A stretch of 64,000 nucleotides of DNA from Epithemia pelagica (lineage: Eukaryota; Bacillariophyta; Bacillariophyceae; Surirellales; Surirellaceae), in contig OX337230.1 of NCBI GenBank assembly GCA_946965045.2, forward strand, positions 2,852,001-2,916,000, in the 5' to 3' direction. The notes under the pieces are model-generated. The model saw only the letters and a list, made by a program, of their open reading frames with translations, was not told the DNA's origin and ran no database searches. Shown one piece after another: positions 51,578 through 61,099 of the stretch (the stretch's first letter is position 1; every line of letters begins with the position of its first letter). Position numbers and translations under genes: made by a program.

Positions 51578-51751
51578 CCCGCGGTTGCTCCAGATGCGTA
51601 TCAAACGGACTTTCAAGAGAAACAAACAAAGCACTACTACTTGCAATCGAGAGTCCTTTCCCGCGTGACTCGTAACCTTATACAAGCAAGTAGTAGGACT
51701 CGGGACTCGTGGTCGTGAGCGGGTTAATCTAGCTATATTAGCTGTGTTTCC

Positions 51752-52781
51752 CGGCATATTGCATTCGACGACTATCGAACGGAACTATCTGCTGTCAAAT
51801 GACTATCCATGACTGTTGACAGAAACGTCACTGTGCTTGTTCTTTATGGTAATTGGTAGGGAGAACATGTACATGACTGCTTCGGTGTCGAGTGAAGTTG
51901 GGACACCCCTCACTGAGCAAACGATGACGTTTGGAGGTAGTGCGTCACACATTTCATGGGATGAGATATTTCTCTACATTTGCCTTGTAGAGACTAACAA
52001 TACCACCAATCACAGACAGGTGCTAGCACTGACGTTAGGATTAGTTAACACACGACTGCATCGGTCTAGAAACACCCGTCACTGAGCGAAGTATGACGTT
52101 TGCTAATTCACTACCAATGGTATGAAAATCTAGCGGAAACTGAAGTAGTGCGTCACACATTTCATGGGATGGGAGATACCATGTCAATGGATATTGATTG
52201 TGATGTCAAAATGTGACATCGATTGCAGAGAACTTGCGATGTGACGTTGTCATCAATCACTTACCAATGTTATTGTTGGTAACAAGTATCCGATGTGATT
52301 GACTGAAGTCATAAATTAGCATAACTTGCAACAACATCATGGGTAGGAACACACACAGCACCCCTGCCAACAATGGCAAAGACAAAATAATCCCCAAAAA
52401 AGTCAAAGACTCCATTGAGAAGAAATCCCCATCACGAAACTCTATGATTTTCTCCAGCGATGATTCGGAAGACACTCCTACAATGTCACCACCAATGGTG
52501 ACGGCGTATGACAAAATGGAAACGGACTCATTTAAAGACATGAAAGAAAGTTTGAAGACCCAAGATATAACAGTCAAGATTACCCCGGACAAGAATGATG
52601 ATGACAGCGACATTATTGAAGACAGTGATGACGATAATATGATTGTGATGTCGCCGAAGAAACTTCATCCATCTCCAGTGTCGAAGACAGAGATGAACCT
52701 GAAATTTTGTTCCGGCAGCCCCAATAAATCTGTTGACACCAAAAATAACCTTGCTACAAAAACAAGATGCATTGGGCCATT
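51752..52781 (+). repeat. Shared 5' segment of unit 1
   Basis: About 1030 bp nearly identical to 55275-56304, from CGGCATATTGCAT through the first 150 codons of the gene. Similarity stops abruptly inside the coding frame. Confidence 0.93.
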
Positions 52782-53409
52782 TAAACTTGTCAATAAATAT
52801 GTCATCTTGCTGCTTGTTGCGAAAGAAGCTGCCGATGGCCAGTTTCTATATTGCTTCTCCAATTTCCTTGTCATGAATACAGTGGAAAATAACATGAATA
52901 CATTTTTCAGCGACATGATGGTGGATTCAGATAACATCTACTACTTGGTCGACAAAGATGGGAAAGAAATTTGTCACCAAGGAACTGCAAAATCAACAGG
53001 AAACTCCTATGACAAGAAAATTGGCATGATTGCTGTATATATGGAGACCAAACCGAGTAAAGAGGCTTTAGCGTACTTGTCGAGTTCATTTCATAAAGTG
53101 GTTGAAAATACGAAGTTCAAAGACAAAAAGGTCTTGGATGGATTGGAAGAGTTTAACAAGTACAATTTTCTAATCAGTGCCGAAGGAGGTCTCGGTAAAT
53201 GGATCGGTCGTGATGGCCTGGTGTCCATGCTTTGTCTGCAGTATGATGACTTTGAGGTCTATACAGGATGGGCAAATACGGAAGAGAGACAGGAGATGAT
53301 GAAGTCTTTCTATCCATTTGGCCATTGGACAGTTGAAAATGCAAGCTGTTTGGGAGTGCCGAAGAAATTTTTATCCTATCCGGAAAAAGTGAAGATGGCG
53401 TCGTCATAA
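52339..53409 (+). CDS. Unknown protein of unit 1; N-terminus shared with the Pif1 unit
   Basis: 356 residues. Residues 1-147 are Ser/Asp/Lys-rich and nearly identical to the start of the Pif1-unit protein (IIPKKVKDSIEKKSPSRNSM). Residues 150-356 are different and globular: KYVILLLVAKEAADGQFLY, YYLVDKDGKEICHQGT, IGMIAVYMETKPSKEAL, YNFLISAEGGLGKWIGRDGL. No family recognised. The frame is intact, unlike its sister. The abrupt switch suggests exchange of the C-terminal cassette between related elements. Confidence 0.6.
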   Translation: MGRNTHSTPANNGKDKIIPKKVKDSIEKKSPSRNSMIFSSDDSEDTPTMSPPMVTAYDKMETDSFKDMKESLKTQDITVKITPDKNDDDSDIIEDSDDDNMIVMSPKKLHPSPVSKTEMNLKFCSGSPNKSVDTKNNLATKTRCIGPFKLVNKYVILLLVAKEAADGQFLYCFSNFLVMNTVENNMNTFFSDMMVDSDNIYYLVDKDGKEICHQGTAKSTGNSYDKKIGMIAVYMETKPSKEALAYLSSSFHKVVENTKFKDKKVLDGLEEFNKYNFLISAEGGLGKWIGRDGLVSMLCLQYDDFEVYTGWANTEERQEMMKSFYPFGHWTVENASCLGVPKKFLSYPEKVKMASS

Positions 53410-53511
53410 AAACATCAGGTAGTTCATTCCATTATATATTTGATTAATATCGTTGTTTCCATTATTTAACGATCACCGGTCAAAATACCAGCCACTATAT
53501 GCATATGCCGC

Positions 53512-54117
53512 TACCAACTACCAACTACCATCATTATTTAACAATCACCTTTCATAACATCTTACCCGATCGCAGATGCGTCATGCACTACCCTACCAAC
53601 TATAATAAGTCCGACGCATAGCCTCCATCTCCTATGCGACCCAAGAGACGTCACTGTTGATCTGTATAGTCTCTAGTGACTCCTTATACCGACAAAAAAG
53701 AACAATACACCCCTGGCGTCGAAATGTCGCCCGCGCAGTCGGTCGGCCTGCCTTTGCGGCAGGCTTGCGGCAGCTAGCTTCTAGCTATAAGCTTTTCATC
53801 CTGGTAGCACAGGTAGTGTTTTCTTCAACGGACATACCTCTAGCTGCAGGTGTCTTCAGCGCATACCTAGCTAGCTTCAGCAGGGAAGAGGCGATTTTGC
53901 TTCCACGTTTGTTGACGGGCTGTGCAAACAGTTCTCACGTCACCCTTCATCCGTGACGTTTTCATATCGTGGCGCGAGACATCGCAATCAGATGAATTGC
54001 TCTTGCACATGATGGCTTCAGACGTACGACCGAACTACCTAGACTTATAGGACCCGGATATGTGTGTTCCATCATCTGACACCACATAGTTGTGTCCGTG
54101 GACAGCGTGTCGTGCAA
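53512..54117 (+). repeat. Shared 3' segment of unit 1
   Basis: Similar to 58958-59617 with indels, especially ACGTCACCCTTCATCCGTGA through GGACAGCGTGTCGTGCA, where the match is nearly exact. Confidence 0.88.
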
Positions 54118-55274
54118 TGCCTGCCTTGGTGTATCGGACAAGATTGTCATCAGTAAATTGCAATTCCGCGCTGTTACAGGTCTGGTAGGTAGGAGTACAG
54201 GTAACACTATGGAGAGGAACAGGAACAGCCGCAGCGTTAGAGTCAGATCGTGTCTTACGTAGCTAGATGCGTGTCATCAGCATCTGAAATCGAGACCAAT
54301 TTATCGCATTGCGATATCTCATGGCGTGACATGGAAACGTCATCGATGAACGGTGAGGTGATGCACGCCATCGTGGAACCCCTAACATATCGTGACGACA
54401 ACCTTGCCAATGTGTCCAATTTGGGAGATATTGTCGAATACCCATTGTAGAGTCAGTATCTTTCTTAAAGGCCGTTCCTGTGCTTCGAGGTGGCATTACA
54501 ATCGTCATGTCATACCACCTCATGTATGTGTACCTGGCGGACGAAATGATGTCTGAAGTCAATTTCATTGCCTTGCGGCGAACTTTGTAACCTAGCTACC
54601 GAAACATTCATGCCCACCTAGGTATTTATCGGATTGATAGTAAGGAGTCTATAGGGGATGGAGTCTATATTAGTTATGGCTGTATCCCGGGGACAAAATA
54701 ATGGTTATCTTTGTCAGGTAGCTACGGAAACATTCACGCCTATCCTAGGTATTCGTCGCATTGATAGTAAGGAGTCTATATGTGGCAATAGCCTACCTAG
54801 GAATTAGTCGGGTTGATAGTAAGGAGTCTATATTAGTCATAGGCAACATACAAATGAGTCCAAAAAACGAAGTGCATGTGACAAGTGCTTCGTCCCTGTT
54901 CCTCAATTACTCCTTTAAAGGCAAGAACTTCTGAAGAGACTCTTGGGGGTTCATTGTTTTGCGTGTTATTTGGAACGTGCAATTGTAGGAAAGTAAGAAG
55001 TATAAGAGTTGCAAGCGCTTCATGCGATATTCCACAACAGCGGTGTGGAAGATGTTGTATGAATAAAACGAATGTAGAATAGAGACATCGTGGTTGGTCG
55101 AGCTGGTTCATATGCTGCACAACCATCTTTCTTGTCCAATTCTTCTGGTGGATCAAATGGTTATGAATGGCAGAAGTGAAACAGGATATCTGATTTGGAG
55201 CTACAACTTATGTTGAGGCCTGTTCAGGCAGTTCTCACGCCACTGTCTACCAACTACGAGCCCAATACATGGTG
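54118..55274. other. Spacer between units with a local tandem repeat
   Basis: No gene. TTGATAGTAAGGAGTCTATA occurs three times (54634-54653, 54761-54780, 54813-54832), each preceded by a CCTAGGTATT- or CCTAGGAATT-like segment. One truncated 50-bp motif copy lies at about 54310-54365. Confidence 0.65.
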
Positions 55275-56304
55275 CGGCATATTGCATCGGACGACTATCG
55301 AATGGAACTATCTGCTGTCAAATGACTATCCATGACTGTTGACAGAAACGTCACTGTGCTTGTTCTTTATGGTAATTAGTAGGGAGAACATGTACATGAC
55401 TGCTTCGGTGTTGAGTGAAGTTGGGACACCCCTCACTGAGCAAACGATGACGTTTGGAGGTAGTGCGTCACACATTTCATGGGATGAGATATTTCTCTAC
55501 ATTTGCCTTGTAGAGACTAACAATACCACCAATCACAGACAGGTGCTAGCACTGACGTTAGGATTAGTTAACACACGACTGCATCGGTCTAGAAACACCC
55601 GTCACTGAGCGAAGTATGACGTTTGCTAATTCACTACCAATGGTATGAAAATCTAGCGGAAACTGAAGAAGTGCGTCACACATTTCATGGGATGGGAGAT
55701 ACCATGTCAATGGATATTGATTGTGATGTCAAAATGTGACATCGATTGCAGAGAACCTGCGATGTGACGTTGTCATCAATCACTTACCAATGTTATTGTT
55801 GGTAACAAGTATCCGAAGTGATTGACTGAAGTCATAAATTAGCATAACTTGCAACAACATCATGGGTAGGAACACACGCAGCAGCCCTGCCAACAATGGC
55901 AAAGACAAAATAATCCCCAAAAAAGTCAAAGACTCCATTGAGAAGAAATCCCCATCACGAAACTCTATGATTTTCTCCAGCGATGATTCGGAAGACACTC
56001 CTACAATGTCACCACCAATGGTGACGGCGTATGACAAAATGGAAACGGACTCATTTAAAGACATGAAAGAAAGTTTGAAGACCCAAGATATAACAGTCAA
56101 GATTACCCCGGACAAGAATGATGATGACAGCGACATTATCGAAGACAGTGATGACGATAATATGATTGTGATGTCGCCGAAGAAACTTCATCCGTCTCCA
56201 GTGTCGAAGACAGAGATGAACCTGAAATTTTGTTCCGGCGGCCCCAATAAATCTGTCGACGCCAAAAATAACCTTGCTACGAAAACAAGATGCATTAGGC
56301 CATT
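55275..56304 (+). repeat. Shared 5' segment of unit 2
   Basis: Nearly identical to 51752-52781; the few differences include some amino-acid changes (HSTP to RSSP near the start). Confidence 0.93.
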
Positions 56305-58880
56305 AACAATTCCTTTTCGATATTGTGACGACGACAAAGATTCTGAACACATGATTCCTGAAAACACCGATGAACAACAAAATGACAAAATACCGTCCTC
56401 TATGTTGCAAGGGGAGGATATCGATGACTTCCTCTCTCATATTGAAAACGACCTCCAAAATTTTCATCCTACCAATGAAGTTTCTCCGGACGCATATCAG
56501 ACAGACTTTATTCCAGAATCCATTTCCTTCACGGCAGTTCGTGCATCAGGAGGCTACATGTGTGGAACATATGGAATTTGCAAATTACCACACACCTATT
56601 CCGATGAACAACAACCATTTCTCCCTCAGCATTCTCTTCAACAATCCTTAACTAGTGAAGAGCAGCCAGCAGAAGAAGACCTGTACATTGAGGATCGACC
56701 ACCAGCACAGCAAGACATTATTAAGGTGTTATTAGAGCACAGATCCTTGCTCCCCGATCGTTGCGTAACTGTTCTGTCCGCGTCTAAGCGCCTTCCGGAC
56801 GCAAATGGATCTGCTTTAAGTTTTTGTCTGTGGGCAAAAAAAGCTGGCCTTGATTATGACCAGACAAGAGCTTTCCAAGTGTTCACCAGCTGTTTTGTTC
56901 TTTCATTTTTCCGAGATGCCAAGATGCCTTCAGCTGCACGTACTCGAAGCCAAGCATTTTTGAAAGAAAAATTGCGATTGATGAAGCTAGCTGGCAAATT
57001 ACCCATTCTAGCTACCCAACAAAGAATGAGTAATTTCAAAAAGGCAATCTTGTTTGCTTTCTTCATGGACCAGGCGGAAGTGGAAAATCAGCTGTTCTTG
57101 AAATGCTACAGTCCTACGCTCGTGAATACTGCAAATTCCTTGGATATGAGTATACGAAATGGACGATTATTGTTTCTGCAATGAGTGGTGTTGCTGCAAC
57201 ACTTGTTGGTGGTTACACTACTCATTCAGCTGTACATCTCAACAAGTGCATCTGCAACATACCATTTGAGGACAAAATACGTTTGTAGAGACGGGTCATT
57301 TCACTGTGTTTCATCAGACGCTTTCGGTTATGAATACGAAGAAGAACAAGAATGCAAACATTACAATTCTCTGGCTGGTAAGCAACCACAGAGACGTCAG
57401 ATTCCGGTAGGGCCTCAAATAGAATACTCTCGGTTACTGCATCGTCAAACAACCTGTTGCTTCCCTTTCGTTTTTCATCGAACAGTTTTCTTTTCTGCTT
57501 AATAATGTACAGATCAACCGTATATTTTTGTATTGCCCGACCAACTTGCACCTTTTTCACAAAACATTCGGTGGATAGCTTCGTATAGAGGTACCTACAC
57601 TCTGACCAAGATTATTAATTGTCGATGAGATCTCCTTTGCATCCAAGTCGGATATACAAAAACTTGACGCTCGCGTCAAATACCTGAAGGACAGTCCTAT
57701 CCAGAAGTACGGAGGACTTGATATTATCTTCTGCGGTGACATGCGTCAGTTGCAACCTGCTAATGGTTATATGAGAATTTATGATGAGGAATTCCCCGAA
57801 TTTCATGGGAGTGTTAACTGCTACCTTGAACTGAATGGGATGCACAGATTTTCAGGTGATATGGCATGGGGGAAACTTTTGAGTCGATTTCGCAATGGAG
57901 AATTGACGTCAGATGATGTTGATCTTCTAAATACAAGGGTAGTTGACCAAAACAACCTGAGCCTTCCAGTGGACCTTCGGTATGCATGCTTCAAGAATAT
58001 TGATCGGGTTTCAATTAATACATGGCTGTTTCTGAGTCATGTTCAATCAGCCCCGGACACAGCATACATCAAGAAGAACTGCATTCTTATTTTGTCCAGC
58101 AATCTTCAGATTAAAGAGGGTGATTGCCAATATCGTTCACCGTCAAATGGATGGGAACATTATTTTTGGCATCATTGTGGTGAAGGGCATTGCAAACCAA
58201 CAAGCTTTTCCGGTCGGTTTGATCCTGCTATGTTGCTTTTCTACAATCGACCAGTTATGGTCACCAACAACGAAAATGTCGAGAAGATGATAGCAAATGG
58301 GACACGTTCTTATGTCCGGGCTGTTCATCTGAAACCTGGAGAGTCTTATACTATGTGTTCTGTCGACTCTATTTCAATTCCAACAGTCAGAGCAGAGCAA
58401 ATACAAAAAGTGGTGCTTGCCTTTGAGAATTCCTCTTCAACAGATGAGACATTTGAGCTGGTTCCTAAAGAGCATACATTCATTGCTGATGTACCATATC
58501 CAAAACCACTTCAATGCGGAAAAAAGGAATCACGGCTGACACTTCACATGAAAGAACTTTAGCTCCCCTTCATCTGCAACAATGCAACAAAGGGTCATAA
58601 ACTTCACGGTGCGTCAGTTGCATCGCTGTTTGTACATACCTGGTCAATGGTTGAAAATTGGTCCTATGTCGTTCTCTCACGAGTACGCACAATGACAGGA
58701 CTTTATCTGAAAAAACCTTTGGAAAAGAGACTCCTCAGACTTTTGAATAATGTACCACAAGTCTACAAGAACCTGATCCATTTCATGAAAACAAAAGAGG
58801 TTCAACCAATTTCCAATGACGACTACAACATCTTATTCGAGGGTGAAAAGGAAGCCATAATACAGTCTCTCTTCCACTAA
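55862..58880 (+). pseudogene. Decayed Pif1-like helicase of unit 2
   Basis: Helicase blocks appear in order but in different frames. Frame of 55862: N-terminal region to about 57055. One base shifted: LHGPGGSGKSAVLEML (Walker A, near 57064-57111), WTIIVSAMSGVAA, then TTHSAVHLNK, ending at TAG 57288. From about 57610, another frame: IVDEIS (Walker B), DIIFCGDMRQLQP (motif III) and ELNGMHRFSGDMAW, to TAG 58562. The same frame continues past that stop with ATKGHKLHGASV and YVVLSRVRT (motifs V/VI) to 58880. Pif1 helicases unwind DNA 5' to 3' and occur in Helitrons and other elements. No Rep/HUH nuclease was found. At least one frame change, two TAG stops and a disordered 310-bp stretch between motifs make this copy inactive, unless introns explain part of it. 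Confidence 0.8.
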
Positions 58881-58957
58881 TACAAATACTATTGAAAAAG
58901 ACTTCGGACCAAATATCCGACAGAAATGGGATGTCCTGTTTCCTAGCGGGCTCCTCT

Positions 58958-59617
58958 TTACCAACTACCATCGTTATTTGTCAATCACCTTTCATAACAT
59001 CTTACCCATCGCAGATGCGTCATGCACTACGAGTAAAGATTTTGTCTTTCAACTTCCAATATCCTCACTTACCAGACGTGCGACCCAAGAGACGTCAGTT
59101 GCCCCACTTACTAAGCTAGCTTCTAGCTTCTAGCTATAAGTGTCCTCGCTCCTCATTTTGTGTGGAGCCGGGCGCGTCGGTCGACGTCACCCAAGCGGGT
59201 GCGCGCGGCAGCGTTAAAATAGACTGTACCTTTTTTAGCTTCTAGCTATAAGCTTTTCATCCTGGTAGCACAGGTGGTGTTTTCTTCAACGGATGCGCAT
59301 ACCTCTAGCTGCAGGTGTTTTTCAGCGCATACCTAGCTAGCTCCAGCAGGGGAGCACCTAGGTAGAGGCGATTTTGCTTCCAATCTTGCTACCTTTCTAT
59401 GGGGTGAAAGTAGATTTTGTTGGCGGGCTGTGCATAGAGTTCTCACGTCACCCTTCATCCGTGACGTTTTCATATCGTGGCGCGAGACATCGCAATCAGA
59501 TGAATTGCTCTTGCACATGATGGCTTCAGACGTACGACCGAACTAGATTTATAGGACGAGGATATGTGTGTTCCATCATCTGACACCACATAGTTGTGTC
59601 CGTGGACAGCGTGTCGT
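58958..59617 (+). repeat. Shared 3' segment of unit 2
   Basis: Counterpart of 53512-54117; it ends exactly where the right inverted-repeat arm begins (GTCGTGCA|C). Confidence 0.88.
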
Positions 59618-60311
59618 GCACAAAATTCTCATGTCACCCTTCGTCCATGACGTTTCCATTTCATGCCATGAATATCTCGGAGACGTGTTCGATTTCGATC
59701 GGTGCGTAGGTGGTCGTTTAGCTACGTCTTGTCGAATGCGTAGCTATGCTTTCTACATCACTATTTATGATGTCTCGTGTCGATGTCATTTCATGACGTT
59801 GAAATCACAGTTTTCAGTTGCACCAAAGATTTATACTAGCACATAGTTACTATCTACCCATTGCTAGCAGGTTAACTACGTGCGACACCTCTTTAGCTAC
59901 TGTTACTATGCAGGTTCCGTTGTTAGGCTGACTTGTTACTCTAGATAACAGATGATGCAGCAATAAGAGTGCCATTTCACGACATGGGAGATTCAGTGAT
60001 TGTACTCAGTAACGTACACCGACACGGAATTATCAACCTAATTAGATGCATGCCATCAGCATATGTTACACACTTCACCATGTCATGGCATCAGATATCG
60101 CAGTCATTGTCTTTCGGATACAGCTAGGTATTGGCGTACCTATTTATGCCAGGTCGGGCAGTGCAGACAGTTCTCACGTCACCGTTCATCAATGACGTTT
60201 CCATGTCATGCCATGATATATCGCCGAGACTGATGGGTAATACATGGTACGTCAGCGATTGTTATAGACATATGACATATCTCGACGCTTGATGATTGGT
60301 AGAGATCTACC
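59617..60311 (-). repeat. Right arm of the long inverted repeat
   Basis: Reverse-complement partner of 49370-50065. An isolated C/T difference (GAAGCGTG versus GAAGTGTG) was noticed; otherwise the arms look almost identical over the stretches compared. Confidence 0.93.
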
Positions 60312-61099
60312 ATTGGTCCTCGGGAGGGATGTAGGATCCCTGCACGTGCCTATTTACTATAGCCCATTTTGTACTGTACTTGGTTTTTATTTTTAGTGTA
60401 CGTATGTATTTTAGCGGTCGTGGGAAATTCCGAGCGTAAAACCAGGGTCACAAAATGGATCGAAACGCAACCAGTACAACAACGAGTGAACCCGTAGTGC
60501 ATGAACCGATGAACCAAGGAACAAACGACCATGACAATCAAACAAGCGAGGCAACAAGCACAACAGCGAGCAAAAGCAACCAACAATCAACCAAAAAGGA
60601 CAACCAAGGCAATACAATCAACAAACATCAAAGAAGCAGCATGGTAGAACAGCAGCGAGCGAAAAACATAAAGCATCAAGAGAGACAAGCAAAGCATCAA
60701 ACAACAAAACCAAAAGCGATGCAACAATCAACCAAGACAAATGACAAAGCAACAATCAAACAAAGGCAAAAACCCACGCAATAAGCCAACAAAGGCAAGA
60801 AACAACAATAGAAACAGAGACGACGAAAATGAAACAAACATCAATCCAACAAACACAGAAACATAACCAACAACCAAACAGAAAGAACAACAGAGCAGAC
60901 CGAGAGAAAAGAGAAGCAAGACAAAGGTTAGAGATGCATTGATAATGGAAATGGATGCAACAATCAAAAAGAGCAAAGACAACACTTACGTATTGAAGCG
61001 ATCTACACGCAGAGCTCAAGCAACAATCTGCAATGAAAAGGAAGCAGTGAGAACATAGAAAAGACAAGACAACAATCAAACACAGAAAACTTACCTAGT
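60312..61099 (-). other. Low-complexity region downstream of the recombinase gene, with intron-like pieces
   Basis: The plus strand is A/C-rich with many CAACAATCAA-type words. On the minus strand two donor-like sites (GTAAGT at 61096-61091 and at about 60989) are each followed by TTGATTGTTG, and an acceptor-like CATTGCAG lies near 61030, so spliced 3' untranslated exons are possible. A plus-strand 109-codon frame at 60455 is Gln/Lys/Thr/Asn filler and not taken as a gene. Confidence 0.35.

Larger units (their letters stand above)
49370..60311. mobile_element. 10.9-kb block bounded by long inverted repeats, candidate composite DNA element
   Basis: Arms at 49370-50065 and 59617-60311 are inverted copies of about 695 bp with very few differences. 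Both outer ends begin GGTAGATCTCTACC. Inside are an MBD-domain gene (minus), a unit with an unknown protein, a tandem-repeat stretch and a unit with a decayed Pif1-like helicase. A motif of about 50 bp (CATGACATGGAAACGTCA..GGTGACGTGAGAACT) occurs repeatedly in both orientations. No transposase or Rep/HUH protein was recognised and no target duplication is obvious, so calling it one mobile element is inference. Confidence 0.55.

Noticed and set aside
54589-54832. Possible CRISPR-like array (three repeats of about 21 bp)
   Set aside because: Only three copies, unequal spacing, related flanks and a eukaryotic setting; ordinary tandem duplication.
57222-57560. 112-codon minus-strand frame within the helicase remnant
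   Set aside because: No domain, and it overlaps Pif1-derived coding sequence on the other strand.
60455-60784. 109-codon Gln/Lys/Thr/Asn-rich frame
   Set aside because: Low-complexity A/C-rich DNA with recurring CAACAATC words; more likely intron or 3' untranslated sequence of the minus-strand gene.
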